64,000 nt of DNA, from assembly GCA_963710315.1 (NCBI GenBank), contig CAVPZW010000007.1, positions 248,001 through 312,000 on the forward strand, read 5' to 3'. Below the pieces are notes generated by a model. It saw nothing but the letters and a program-made list of their open reading frames with translations. It searched no databases and was not told the origin of the DNA. Within the stretch, counting starts at the first letter, position 1. Every line of letters starts with the position of its first letter. Below, in pieces: positions 17,440 through 25,696 of this stretch. The DNA comes from Palsa-360 sp963710315 (GTDB taxonomy: Bacteria; Acidobacteriota; Terriglobia; Acidiferrales; UBA7541). The translations under genes and the position numbers were made by a program.

Positions 17440-17762
17440 GGTGAAATCATAGCATCTGGCCGGTGCCTAAGACCTCAGTCGATCTCTTGGCAAGTTTCCT
17501 AATGCACACAGACTTCGCTGGAGTGTCTATGGTATGAAAAATAGGTTAATTGAGGGCATATTGCCCGGTTTTCAATGAAAACGGGAAGCCTTACACGGGG
17601 CTACTCGGCGTACAATGAAGCCTCGCTTTGGTGCCCCGAACGGGGTCATGACGGGTTTGGCAGGACAGGCTTCAGCGTGTCTGGTGTTGATATTTGCGGC
17701 GCTGCCGGAAGTCAAAAGAGGACAGGCTGAAGCCTGTCCTGCATAGAACCTTGGAGGCGAAC
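17440..17762. other. Divergent intergenic region between glgP and panE-like gene
   Basis: This 323-base region should hold promoters for both divergent genes. It also contains the family A repeat at 17660-17742, only about 20 bases before the panE-like ATG. I could not assign a convincing -35/-10 pair. Confidence 0.4.
17660..17742. repeat. Palindromic repeat, family A
   Basis: GCAGGACAGGCTTCAGCGTG with TCTGG faces GAGGACAGGCTGAAGCCTGT followed by CCTGC. The left arm has one mismatch (GCGTG for GCCTG). The element lies in a promoter-side position upstream of the panE-like gene, so this family is not confined to gene ends. Confidence 0.85.
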
Positions 17763-18659
17763 ATGCGTCATGCAATTTTGGGAGCGGGTGGCGTGGGCGG
17801 AATCATCGGCGTGGCGCTTGCCAAGGCCGGAGAATCCGTTACGCTGATCCTTCGGCCGGAGGCCTTGAAAAACTATCCGGCGGAGCTTTCGCTGGAGAGC
17901 TCGCTCGGCTCATTCAGCGTGCCGGTGGCGCGCGCCGCGAGCGTGGCGGAGCCTTACGACGTGCTGTGGGTCACGGTGAAGGCTACTCAACTGGAAGCTG
18001 CGCTGGGCAGCGTCACGGTGGCGCCGGAGCAAATTGGCGCCGTCGTTCCGCTGCTGAATGGGATGGACCATGTGGCCTCGCTGCGGGCGCGATTTGGACA
18101 CGATCGAGTGGTCCCCGGGAGCATTGGAGTGGAAGCCGAACGTGCCGCGCCCGGAAAAATCATTCATCGAGGGACGGTCTTGCGAATTTCTCTCTCCTCC
18201 ATCGGCGAGAGCAGGCTGGCCTCCACGATGGAGGAGCTTAAGAAATTTGGATTTTCCGGCCAATTCGTGGCGGACGAAATGAAAATGCTTTGGACCAAGC
18301 TGTCTTTCCTGGCGCCGCTTGCGCTGACCACCACGGCTAGCGCCCTTCCCATCGGTGAAGTGAACAGCGACCCTCTGTGGCGGAGCAGACTGGAAGCCGT
18401 GACTCGGGAGGTGGCCGCCGTGGGCACGGCCAGCGGGACGCCGCTCGACGCGGCCGCGATCATTGCGTTCTTTGACAAGATGCCCCGGGGCGGGCGTAGT
18501 TCGATGCAGAAGGATGTTGCCGCAGGGAATCCTCCCGAACTGGACGGCATCGCCGGGCCGGTCTTGCGGCGCGCGGAGGAACATGGGATTGCCGTGCCGA
18601 TGACGCGGGAACTGGTCGCCATGATTCGCGGGAAATCGGCGGCGGGAAACAAAGAGTGA
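17763..18659 (+). CDS. Ketopantoate reductase family protein (ApbA/PanE)
   Basis: The protein has 298 residues from ATG at 17763, preceded by TTGGAGGCGAAC. The N-terminal Rossmann motif is AILGAGGVGGIIGVALAKAG. The central domain shows the PanE family pattern: LLNGMDHVASL, then VPGSIGVEAERAAPGKIIH with strands before the helical C-terminal domain, which includes LWTKLSFLAPLALTT and SSMQKDVAAGNPPELDGIAG. PanE reduces 2-dehydropantoate to pantoate with NADPH for coenzyme A synthesis. Members of this family also act on other 2-oxoacids, so the exact substrate is open. Confidence 0.85.
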   Translation: MRHAILGAGGVGGIIGVALAKAGESVTLILRPEALKNYPAELSLESSLGSFSVPVARAASVAEPYDVLWVTVKATQLEAALGSVTVAPEQIGAVVPLLNGMDHVASLRARFGHDRVVPGSIGVEAERAAPGKIIHRGTVLRISLSSIGESRLASTMEELKKFGFSGQFVADEMKMLWTKLSFLAPLALTTTASALPIGEVNSDPLWRSRLEAVTREVAAVGTASGTPLDAAAIIAFFDKMPRGGRSSMQKDVAAGNPPELDGIAGPVLRRAEEHGIAVPMTRELVAMIRGKSAAGNKE

Positions 18660-18680
18660 GACGCGACAGCTACACGGAAA

Positions 18681-18850
18681 AAACTTAACACAGAGGAAAA
18701 GCGGAGAAAGGCGGGAGAAAGATTTGGCTCTGGACATTCTCCGCTTATGATTGGTTTTCTAGTTTCTATCCAGCTTTCATGCAGCTCTTCTCCGCGTGTT
18801 CTTGTCTTCCTCCGCTTTCCTCTATTTTTCCTCTGTGTCCTCTTTGTTGA
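18681..18850. repeat. Long inverted repeat, family C
   Basis: AAAACTTAACACAGAGGAAA with AGCGGAGAAAGGCGGGAG is complementary to the right-hand TCCTCCGCTTTCCTCTATTT followed by TTCCTCTGTGTCC. It lies between the convergent panE-like and dps genes. Confidence 0.8.
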
Positions 18851-18886
18851 AATCTTTCCGTTTTTCCTGCCGAGAGCGGCCGCAAA

Positions 18887-19528
18887 TTAGCTTCCCGACG
18901 ACACGGCCCGGGCCTGCTCTGGGTGCGACAGAGGCACGGCCACCAAATGCTCGGAGAGAAACCAGACCTGCAACTCGTTGCCGCGAATCACGTCGCTCAC
19001 CAGCAGATCGCTGGTTCCATCGTCGCCGACTTCGGCGGCTTCCCGAGCCATTGCGCGCGCCTCTTTCAGAATGAATTCGTGCGCTTCGAGAAGGCGGGAA
19101 ATCTGCACGGGCGGTTCTTCCCTGCCGCGGGGCGGCCGCGGAATGATGGTGGTTTCGGCCACGTCCGCCGCCATGGCCAGGCTGACGCCGCCGAGAAGTT
19201 GAATGCGCTCGGCGATGGTGTCAACCAATTCGTCCTGCTCGCCGTGATGTTTGTCGAAGAGCAGATGGAGTTGGTAGAAGGTGGTGCCCGAGACTTGCCA
19301 ATGATGCTTCTTGTACATATCGCGCAACGTCATGGTATCCGCGAGGATTTGGTTCAGGTTGTTGATGCTCGATTCGCAGGCGGTCTCGTCCAATGCGATC
19401 GGCAATTTGGCGATTTTTCCGTAAGGTTGAGTTTCCCTGGCGTGCTGGTGAAGTACGGGCTTGGCGCGTTGCGCTCCTGCTTCCAGTTGGCTAATGCGTG
19501 TGGAAACGTCTCGCTTCCTTGTGCTCAT
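18887..19528 (-). CDS. dps: Dps-family ferritin-like DNA-protection protein
   Basis: The 213-residue protein starts at ATG 19528 with AAGGAGGTACCCC upstream. Dps forms a dodecameric shell that oxidises and stores iron and protects DNA under stress. The inter-subunit ferroxidase site is visible in KKHHWQVSGTTFYQLHLLFD followed by KHHGEQDELVDTIAERI, with the expected His, Asp and Glu residues. It is longer than the usual 160-170 residues because of an N-terminal extension of about 40 residues (basic, with KRDVSTRISQLE) that could contact DNA. It stands alone. Confidence 0.92.
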   Translation of the reverse strand: MSTRKRDVSTRISQLEAGAQRAKPVLHQHARETQPYGKIAKLPIALDETACESSINNLNQILADTMTLRDMYKKHHWQVSGTTFYQLHLLFDKHHGEQDELVDTIAERIQLLGGVSLAMAADVAETTIIPRPPRGREEPPVQISRLLEAHEFILKEARAMAREAAEVGDDGTSDLLVSDVIRGNELQVWFLSEHLVAVPLSHPEQARAVSSGS

Positions 19529-19943
19529 GGGGTACCTCCTTGAACGTCACTTACTGCACTTCCACTCACCTTTCCTATACCCCCGCGTGCCAACACTGTC
19601 AAGCAATGGCGCTGGGGCGCGCAAGTCCAAAGATTTAACACAGAGAACACAGAGGAAAGACGGAGAAAGGAATGAGAAGAGAAAGAGGAAAGGCAGGGAA
19701 ATTCTTGAGAATGAATGCGTAAGAGATGGAAAACTTCGGAGTAAAATGCATTCTCTTCGCCTTTCTTCGCTTTTCTCATCTTTTCCTCTGTGATCTCTGT
19801 GTTAAGTTTTTCAACATCGCAGCCCTGCGCCGCAAGACTGGTCCGGCGACTCTGTCCAGCGTGGAGTCTGACTCGGCCACGTGCTATCATTTTGAAATTG
19901 CCGCAGTGCGATTTCGACAATTTTTGAATTCTGGGGGGAATGG
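19529..19943. other. Intergenic region with family C inverted repeat
   Basis: This 415-base divergent region contains the inverted repeat at 19634-19812. The last 130 bases, ending in CTGGGGGGAATGG, precede the beta-propeller gene and should hold its promoter. No other gene is seen. Confidence 0.5.
19634..19812. repeat. Long inverted repeat, family C
   Basis: TTAACACAGAGAACACAGAG with GAAAGACGGAGAAAGG is complementary to TCTTTTCCTCTGTGATCTCT followed by GTGTTAAG, around a purine-rich central segment. Confidence 0.85.
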
Positions 19944-21047
19944 ATGCGCTCGTATCAACGGTATGTCTTCTGGTTTGCCGCGCTGGCTATCGTGGCGTGG
20001 ACGGCTCCGCGAGCCTTTGTATTTGCAGAGGACACGCCGCCTCTAAAGCTAGTCAAGACCATCGAACTTTCCGATATTCGCAGCGGCGAGCCTGACGTTT
20101 CCTCCGATCAGCTGGCCAAGAATCTGACCACCACACGCATGGTCGGCGTGCAAAACCATTTCGACCACCTGACGCCCGACCTGAAGAACAACCGCCTGTT
20201 CGTCGTTCCCGAAGATAACAAGACCATCGAGGTCTACGATATTCGCAGCGGCAAATTTGTGCACAGCATCAAGGGAATCGGCGTGGGCCATTCCGTGGTG
20301 TACCGCGCGGACATCAACCGAATTTTCGTGACCGACGGATCTGACGGCGACGTGAAAATTTTCAATGGGACCACCTACGAGCTTCTGAAGAAAATAAAAC
20401 TTCTCGCGGATTCGGACGCCACCGGGTACGACCCCGACACGCACTACCTGTACATCGCGGACGGCGGCCTTGATGCAAAATTAAATTACACTTTCCTGGA
20501 AATCGTGAACACCGATACGGGCGAGAAAGTCGGCCAAATCAAGATCGATTCCAACCGCCTGGAAGCCATGGTCGTCGAGAAATCAGGGCACAGGCTCTTC
20601 CTGAATATGACCGAGAAGAATTCCATCGGCGTGATTGACCGCAGCAAGAATGTTGTGGCCGCTGTATGGCCGCTGACGGGCTGCAAGGTGAACGCTTCGG
20701 TGGCAATCGACGAAAAGAATCATCGCCTGTTCGCCGCATGCCGCGACGGCAACATGAACGTGCTGGATTCCGATACCGGAAAATTCCTGCAGAACCTTCC
20801 CATCTCCACGGGCGTCGATGATATGACCTTCGATCCCGCCAGCCAGCGAGTTTACGTGGCCACCGGCGAAGGGTTCGTCAACGTTTATAAGGAAATAGAC
20901 CCGGACCACTACAAGGCCCTCGGCAAAATTCCCACCGGGCCGCTCGGCAAGACTGGCCTGCTGGTGCCGGCGCTGAATGAATATTTTGTGGCCGTGCCGC
21001 CCCATGGATCCAAGTCCGCCGAAGTTCTTGTTTTTGCCGTGCAGTAG
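19944..21047 (+). CDS. Secreted YncE-like beta-propeller protein
   Basis: The protein has 367 residues with an N-terminal signal (YVFWFAALAIVAWTAPRAFV), then repeated blades of the YVTN/YncE type: RLFVVPEDNKTIEVYDI, RIFVTDGSDGDVKIFN, YLYIADGGLD, RLFAACRDGNMNVLDSDTG and RVYVATGEGFVNVYKE. These cover about six to seven blades. Proteins of this group act as extracytoplasmic binding scaffolds; no catalytic motif is evident. The start has GGGGGGAA upstream. It stands alone, with a palindrome just after its stop. Confidence 0.8.
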   Translation: MRSYQRYVFWFAALAIVAWTAPRAFVFAEDTPPLKLVKTIELSDIRSGEPDVSSDQLAKNLTTTRMVGVQNHFDHLTPDLKNNRLFVVPEDNKTIEVYDIRSGKFVHSIKGIGVGHSVVYRADINRIFVTDGSDGDVKIFNGTTYELLKKIKLLADSDATGYDPDTHYLYIADGGLDAKLNYTFLEIVNTDTGEKVGQIKIDSNRLEAMVVEKSGHRLFLNMTEKNSIGVIDRSKNVVAAVWPLTGCKVNASVAIDEKNHRLFAACRDGNMNVLDSDTGKFLQNLPISTGVDDMTFDPASQRVYVATGEGFVNVYKEIDPDHYKALGKIPTGPLGKTGLLVPALNEYFVAVPPHGSKSAEVLVFAVQ

Positions 21048-21147
21048 GTAGGACAGCCACTCCTGGCTGTCCGGTTTTTGCAATTGCCTGGAACGTGAGA
21101 ATAAGTGAAAGTGGAGAAGCCAGTACAGCCAGGAGTGGCTGTACTGC
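21048..21147. repeat. Palindromic repeat, family E (ACAGCCACTCCTGGCTGT)
   Basis: TAGGACAGCCACTCCTGGCT with GTCC faces CAGTACAGCCAGGAGTGGCT followed by GTACTG. Each arm contains the internal palindrome AGCCA..TGGCT. It begins right after the propeller stop codon, between convergent genes. A second copy is at 48966-49066. Confidence 0.88.
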
Positions 21148-21160
21148 CAATCCGCCGGCC

Positions 21161-21673
21161 CTATGGAATGATCGGCACCATGGCGGCGCCGGCGGGCCTC
21201 CACTTTCCATCCAACTTGACGAACATGCGCAACACCCGCGTTTCAGTGCCGGCAACTTTCCCGTCCACGTTTTCACTTTGCAGAAAGGTGTGATCCGTCG
21301 CCAAAGCAAAGTTGGGATACACAGCCATCAGCTTGAAATCGTCGGGATGCGGACCGACTCCCTTGGACGGATGAGCTGCCCTCTGCATGGCAACCATCTC
21401 CGCCTTGGTTTGAACCTTGCCCTTGATGGACACTTCGAAGAATTGATCCGGCCAAAATTGGTTGCGGAACTCCACGCATTCCTTGTAATCCTTGTGATAC
21501 GGAGTCGCGCCAGCGCCGCATAGCCATTGCAGGTCCACATCCCACAGCGTCTTTTCCAGCTCCGTCCATTCCTTGCTGCCCATCTTCGGCGTTTCCTTGG
21601 CCGGCTCCTGGCCAAATGCCAGCGCCGAAACGCACATGGCCGCCACAAAACACAAGATACGAATCGATTTCAA
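21161..21673 (-). CDS. Secreted NTF2-like (DUF4440-type) protein
   Basis: The protein has 170 residues from a TTG at 21673 with AGGAGG seven bases upstream. A signal peptide (IRILCFVAAMCVSALAFGQ) leads into a roughly 140-residue domain. This has a helix KEWTELEKTLWDVDLQWLCG, the segment YHKDYKECVEFRNQFWPD, and strands around FKLMAVYPNFALATDHTFLQ and VLRMFVKLDGKWRPAGAAMV. The pattern of an initial helix followed by a curved sheet ending in KW..... fits SnoaL/DUF4440 NTF2 folds. Function is unknown. The NmrA-like gene upstream is about 95 bases away and may be cotranscribed. Confidence 0.6.
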   Translation of the reverse strand: MKSIRILCFVAAMCVSALAFGQEPAKETPKMGSKEWTELEKTLWDVDLQWLCGAGATPYHKDYKECVEFRNQFWPDQFFEVSIKGKVQTKAEMVAMQRAAHPSKGVGPHPDDFKLMAVYPNFALATDHTFLQSENVDGKVAGTETRVLRMFVKLDGKWRPAGAAMVPIIP

Positions 21674-21767
21674 GGTAGCCCTCCTGATTTGATTTCAGAT
21701 TGCCTTCATGAAATCCTGCCTATCCATCGCTCCCGCCACAACTGGCTCTTGATACCTTGCCGGCCAA

Positions 21768-22736
21768 TTACGCCCCCGCTGCGTTTTTCAACGCTGCGAT
21801 GGCGCTCTTGTTATTCTTCAGCCACGTCCGGAAATCCTGTAGCTCTGGATTCAGCGATTTTGAAAACGCGACATCGCGCACTCCGCAGAAGTATTCGTTG
21901 AAATCGCGCTTAAACTGGAACATATTGCCCAGGTCGTCCGCGCCGGGAAATCCAAGCGATCGGTACGCTTCCGGGGAGATGCTGTTGTAGGCCACTTCCT
22001 TGCCCATGAGTTCCGTGAAGCCCGCGGCCATTTGCGCGCCTGTCGGATGTTCACCGGCGATTCCCACGGTCTTTCCGATGAATTCGCCGCCGCGCTTGAA
22101 AATTCCGTAGGCGCATTTCCCAATGTCCTCGGCGGCAATTCCGGGCAGCTTCTTGTCACCCATGGGCAGAGTGATGGCCAGCTTTCCGTCCGGCCCTTTT
22201 TGCGGCCCCATGCCGAAACCCACGAAATTGTCCCAATAGAAAGATGTCAGCAGAAAGGTCGTGGGCACGCCAAGGTCTGTAAAGAAATGGTTGGATTCCC
22301 CTTTGGCGTCAAAATGGGGAACTTTGTACTTGCCATGAAGCGTGGGGATGCGGCTGTCGGATAGAGGCGACCATTTCCGCGTATCTTCCAAGGTGGACCA
22401 GATCACGTGCTTCAGGCCGGCGCTCTTGGCCGCCGTGGCCATGGCCTGCGCCTCGGCGAGTTCCTTTTCCGGAGAAAAATGCCCCCAGAAGAATGTGACG
22501 CAGTACGCGCCGTACGCCCCATCGAATGCCTTCCTCAATCCCGCGGGGTCGTCAATATCCGCGGCTACCACCTCCGCGCCCATCCTGGCCAGTTCCCTGG
22601 CCTTGTCGCTCTCCGTGTTTCTGGTTATTGCCCGAACGGCAAACCCTCCTTGCGGGTCGCGCAAAATAGCTCGGGCCAATCCTCCGCCCTGCGCGCCCGT
22701 CGCCCCCAGAACCGCGATAACCTTCTTGTCCGCCAT
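21768..22736 (-). CDS. NmrA-like NAD(P)-binding protein
   Basis: The protein has 322 residues from ATG at 22736 with GAGGAGGGG upstream. It belongs to the NmrA/HSCARG group of atypical short-chain dehydrogenases, some of which sense the NADPH/NADP ratio rather than catalyse. The Rossmann motif is VIAVLGATGAQGGGLARAIL, followed by AVRAITRN and the VVAADIDDPAGLRKAF dinucleotide-specificity region. Later blocks include HVIWSTLEDTRKWSPLS and the substrate-side helix of an extended fold. It is cotranscribed, if at all, with the downstream NTF2-like gene. Its ligand is unknown. Confidence 0.85.
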   Translation of the reverse strand: MADKKVIAVLGATGAQGGGLARAILRDPQGGFAVRAITRNTESDKARELARMGAEVVAADIDDPAGLRKAFDGAYGAYCVTFFWGHFSPEKELAEAQAMATAAKSAGLKHVIWSTLEDTRKWSPLSDSRIPTLHGKYKVPHFDAKGESNHFFTDLGVPTTFLLTSFYWDNFVGFGMGPQKGPDGKLAITLPMGDKKLPGIAAEDIGKCAYGIFKRGGEFIGKTVGIAGEHPTGAQMAAGFTELMGKEVAYNSISPEAYRSLGFPGADDLGNMFQFKRDFNEYFCGVRDVAFSKSLNPELQDFRTWLKNNKSAIAALKNAAGA

Positions 22737-23248
22737 AAGGCCCCTCCTCGTTGACTAAGCTTGGCCGTTTCATTCATGAGCCGCACTCTTATGCAGATCA
22801 TATCATTCCATTGAACGCAAGTTGCGCGCGGTTTACAGTCAGATGAATGAGCGCCACAGCCTTTCGGCATTCCAAGCCAGGCGAGGAATGCTTGCATGTA
22901 ACAGCAAATTCATCATTTACACATCATAACTTTATTTGCGTGCTATATGACATCTGTGTTATAACTCACCGGTTACGAGACAGAGGCGGTAGCCGTCATT
23001 TCAAACGGTAGACTAACCCACCCGCCTCTGTCTTTCCTTTCCGCGAGCTGTTGCAGGATTGCCTTGCGGATGGGAGCAATTCCCTCCCCCAACTTACTCA
23101 GCGGCGAACCATGCCATGACGCTGGTGGAATGGGCCGCGCGAGATTGCAGGCAGCGATTGCGATTCGCACGCCTTCAACATAATTTTTGTAACGCCGCAA
23201 CGGGAATCTTAATCTATGATATGGGCGACTCTAATTCTCGGAGGGACT
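22737..23248. other. Intergenic region, AT-richer than its surroundings
   Basis: This 512-base divergent region separates the NmrA-like and Vgb-like genes. It is lower in GC around 22900-22960 and contains the strong hairpin described separately at 22978-23033. Near the right end is TATGAT (23215-23220), a possible -10, but no matching -35 at normal spacing. No gene is visible. Confidence 0.5.
22978..23033. other. Unassigned strong hairpin (possible structured RNA or terminator)
   Basis: AGACAGAGGCGG (22978-22989) and CCGCCTCTGTCT (23022-23033) pair perfectly for 12 bases around a 32-base loop that holds a smaller CCGT/ACGG stem. It is followed on the plus strand by TTCCTTT. It is unlike the dispersed repeat families of this window and seems to occur once. 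It could be a small RNA end, a terminator or an attenuator-like element upstream of the Vgb-like gene. Confidence 0.4.
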
Positions 23249-24532
23249 ATGTCATATAAATTGCTTTTGCTAAGCGTCGCGGCGGGTTCGCTGCTCATTT
23301 CGGTGCCCGCGCGCGGGCAGATGCAGCTGGGCGAGCGCGCCCCTGTGCAAATGCCGGCGGGCGATGTCAAGGAGCTGGTCGAGGACGCCTGCGCGGTTTG
23401 CCATAGCCTGACCAACATCACCAACTCCCTGGGACACTCGCCCGAAGAGTGGAAGACTACTGTCTCCATGATGCTGAATGTCGGCGCCGCCATCCCCGCG
23501 GATAAAGTCGACATGGTCACGAACTACCTGATCAAGAATTTCCCGGAAAAGCCGGGACCAAAACCTGCGGAGATCCCCGGCAATGTCGAAGTGTCCTTCA
23601 AGGAATGGAAATTGCCCACGCCGGGCACGAGGCCTCACGATCCGCTGGCCGCGCCTGACGGAACGATTTGGTTCACGGGACACATGGCCAACCTGCTCGG
23701 CCACATCGATCCGAAGACGGGCGACATCAAGGAATATCACACCGCAAAACCGATGTCCGGGCCGCACGGACTGGTGATGGACAAGCAGGGAAACATCTGG
23801 TTCACCGCAAATTTCAAGGCATACATCGGCAAGTTCGAGCCATCGACGGGAAAATTCACTCAGTATCCACTGGATCCCAGCGCTCGCGATCCGCACACGC
23901 CGCTCTTCGATCAAAAGGGCACGCTGTGGTTCACCGTGCAGGGAGCGAACATGGTGGGCCGGCTGAACACCGAAACCGGAGTATCGAAATTGGTGACCTC
24001 GCCGACGCCCAAGTCGAATCCCTACGGCATGGTCATCACCAGCAAGGGAGTTCCCTACTTCGTGGAATTCGGCGCGAACAAGATCGCCAGCATCGACCCC
24101 GAAACGATGCAGATCCACGAATACAACCTGCCCAATGAAGAGGCTCGTCCGCGGCGCGTGGCGATCACCCCGGACGACGTCCTGTACTACTCGGATTACG
24201 GGCGCGGCTACCTCGGGGAGTTTGACACCAAGACTGGAAAATTCGTCAAGGAATGGCTCACTCCAAGCGGCCCTGAATCGCGTCCCTATGGAATCACCAT
24301 TGTGAATGGAATCGTGTGGTACAGCGAATCCGGCGTAAAGCCCAACACGCTGGTGCGCTTTGACCCCAAGACCGAAAAATTCCAAACCTGGCTGATTCCC
24401 GCGGGCGGCGGCGTTATACGCAACATGATGCACTTCCCCGACGGCAAGCTGGTGATGACGGAAAGCGGAGAAAATGCGGTCGCACTTGTCACGGTAAAGA
24501 ACGCCGACAAAGCCGCGCTGAATTCGAAGTAA
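23249..24532 (+). CDS. Secreted fusion: cytochrome c-like domain plus Vgb/streptogramin-lyase-like beta-propeller
   Basis: The protein has 427 residues from ATG at 23249 (CGGAGGGACT upstream). A signal peptide (KLLLLSVAAGSLLISVPARG) is followed by a short heme domain with one CxxCH (ACAVCHSLTN, about residue 52) and a helix EEWKTTVSMMLNVGA. The rest is a propeller of virginiamycin B lyase-like blades: APDGTIWFTGHMANLLGHID, GNIWFTANFKAYIGKFEP, GTLWFTVQGANMVGRLN, GVPYFVEFGANKIASID and GIVWYSESG. Vgb proteins linearise streptogramins, but most homologues have unknown roles. The attached heme argues for a redox role in the periplasm. Confidence 0.8.
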   Translation: MSYKLLLLSVAAGSLLISVPARGQMQLGERAPVQMPAGDVKELVEDACAVCHSLTNITNSLGHSPEEWKTTVSMMLNVGAAIPADKVDMVTNYLIKNFPEKPGPKPAEIPGNVEVSFKEWKLPTPGTRPHDPLAAPDGTIWFTGHMANLLGHIDPKTGDIKEYHTAKPMSGPHGLVMDKQGNIWFTANFKAYIGKFEPSTGKFTQYPLDPSARDPHTPLFDQKGTLWFTVQGANMVGRLNTETGVSKLVTSPTPKSNPYGMVITSKGVPYFVEFGANKIASIDPETMQIHEYNLPNEEARPRRVAITPDDVLYYSDYGRGYLGEFDTKTGKFVKEWLTPSGPESRPYGITIVNGIVWYSESGVKPNTLVRFDPKTEKFQTWLIPAGGGVIRNMMHFPDGKLVMTESGENAVALVTVKNADKAALNSK

Positions 24533-24572
24533 GAAAAACACTCGCCACGCTTCGACGATCGTCGGCCTGTCC

Positions 24573-24650
24573 TGTGGCCTAGGCTTCAGCCTGCGCGTTT
24601 TTTTAGACCTTGCAAGGACAAAAACCGCGCAGGCTGAACCCTACGCCACA
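24573..24650. repeat. Palindromic repeat, family A (degraded)
   Basis: TGTGGCCTAGGCTTCAGCCT with GCGCG faces CGCGCAGGCTGAACCCTACG followed by CCACA. Mismatches in both arms (CCTAGGCTT versus GAACCCTACG) show it is an older copy. Confidence 0.8.
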
Positions 24651-24829
24651 AAAACCCGCCCCTTACTGTTTGCATGTGAGAAATGCGGGTTAGTTCCTTT
24701 CATTTAGCAGAGGCTGAATTACTTCCTCAATTTTATCGCTTCTTATTGACCGCTCGCCGTGTTATATCCACATGGCTCACCCGGCACAAAGATGGTCACA
24801 CCGAGGAGGTGTTTTGGATCACAACCAAA

Positions 24830-24845
24830 TGTGATCGCAATCACA
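24830..24845. promoter_or_regulatory. CRP/FNR-like palindromic operator
   Basis: TGTGATCGCAATCACA is a perfect TGTGA-N6-TCACA palindrome, the classical CRP half-site arrangement. It lies about 220 bases upstream of the cytochrome c start. Further TCACA half-sites flank it (near 24796, 24819, 24851 and 24873). CRP/FNR-family regulators are widespread, but I cannot see which regulator would bind. A chance occurrence is possible. Confidence 0.4.
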
Positions 24846-25065
24846 TGCGCTCACAAGAACTCGTGGTACAGATCACAGTGTGCCGTGTACCAGAAGCCGA
24901 CAGTTTCAGTGCTCTTTCGAAGTGCTGAAATTGGAGGCGCCAGTGATAGGCAATTTAGATCCAAAGGGCCGACTCCGAGCCGGTGCGCTGGAAGGACCAG
25001 CGTGCTGCTTGCCCTGAGTCCTGTTCGAAGAAGTCAATTTGAAAGATGAAAGCGGGAGGTGCACG

Positions 25066-25497
25066 ATGACGAAAGCAGGAAATCGCATTGCAGCGCTGGT
25101 CACAATGTTGCTGTTCATGAGCGTGACGGCGGCCATGGCGCAGGAGAACATCAAGAAAGCCCCGATCAAAATGACCTCTGCCGCGTCTGGTGAGGAAATG
25201 TTCAACACCTACTGCGCCGTTTGTCATGGAACGAGTGGCAAGGGAGATGGGCCGGCCTCGACTGAATTCAAGATTCCGCCGGCAAACCTGACCCTTCTTG
25301 CCAAAAACCATAACGGAACTTTTCCGGAAGCGTATGTCGCCCAAGTGATCCTAACAGGACCCCGAGACGCAAAAGCGCATGGATCGAAAGACATGCCGGT
25401 CTGGGGGAGATTGTTCGAATCCCTGGGTGACGAGGCAACGGTTAAGCTTCGGATCCACAACCTGGCCGAATACATATCAACCTTGCAGGCTAAATAG
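25066..25497 (+). CDS. Secreted mono-heme c-type cytochrome
   Basis: The protein has 143 residues from ATG at 25066 with GGGAGGTG upstream. A signal peptide (RIAALVTMLLFMSVTAAMAQ) precedes a class I cytochrome c domain. The heme motif is MFNTYCAVCHGTSGKGDGPA; the distal methionine is probably in GSKDMPVWG, and the last helix is LRIHNLAEYISTLQ. Such cytochromes often accept electrons from molybdenum hydroxylases of the isoquinoline-oxidoreductase type. The convergent IorA/IorB-like genes begin about 200 bases away. A CRP-like site lies upstream. Confidence 0.92.
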   Translation: MTKAGNRIAALVTMLLFMSVTAAMAQENIKKAPIKMTSAASGEEMFNTYCAVCHGTSGKGDGPASTEFKIPPANLTLLAKNHNGTFPEAYVAQVILTGPRDAKAHGSKDMPVWGRLFESLGDEATVKLRIHNLAEYISTLQAK

Positions 25498-25561
25498 CGC
25501 GTCGGGTGGGAAGTTGGCCCAAGACTGGCTTGCATTTCGGGCCATGCGCACAGCAAAGATT

Positions 25562-25645
25562 TCAATACAGAGAACGCAGAGGGCACGGAGAAATCCGGAG
25601 GAGTAAGAATTCTCTCCAGGTTTTCTTTGTGCCCTCTGTGTTAAA
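25562..25645. repeat. Inverted repeat, family C
   Basis: AATACAGAGAACGCAGAGGG with CACGGAGAAATCCGGAG faces CTCCAGGTTTTCTTTGTGCC followed by CTCTGTGTTAAAG. It lies between the convergent cytochrome c and molybdenum hydroxylase genes. Confidence 0.8.
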
Positions 25646-25696
25646 GCTTTTGTCCTCCCTGCTGCTTCGCACTTCCCACTTTTAGATCACGGCCAG

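Larger units (their letters stand above)
24533..25065. other. Intergenic region upstream of the cytochrome c gene, with repeat and CRP-like site
   Basis: This is 533 bases long. A family A palindrome occupies 24573-24650. From about 24660 to 24900 the sequence is AT-richer, with several TCACA half-sites and one perfect TGTGA-N6-TCACA palindrome at 24830-24845. A short open frame at 24683-24928 has no recognisable features and I do not call it a gene. GGGAGGTGCACG precedes the cytochrome start. Confidence 0.5.

Noticed and set aside
23270..24541. Minus-strand open frame of about 420 codons
   Set aside because: It lies antisense to the Vgb-like propeller gene, which has a signal peptide and repeats; the antisense product is arginine/histidine-rich with no motif.
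24683..24928. Short plus-strand open frame between the family A repeat and cytochrome c
   Set aside because: It has 81 codons, no ribosome site, no recognisable domain, and overlaps the CRP-like operator region.
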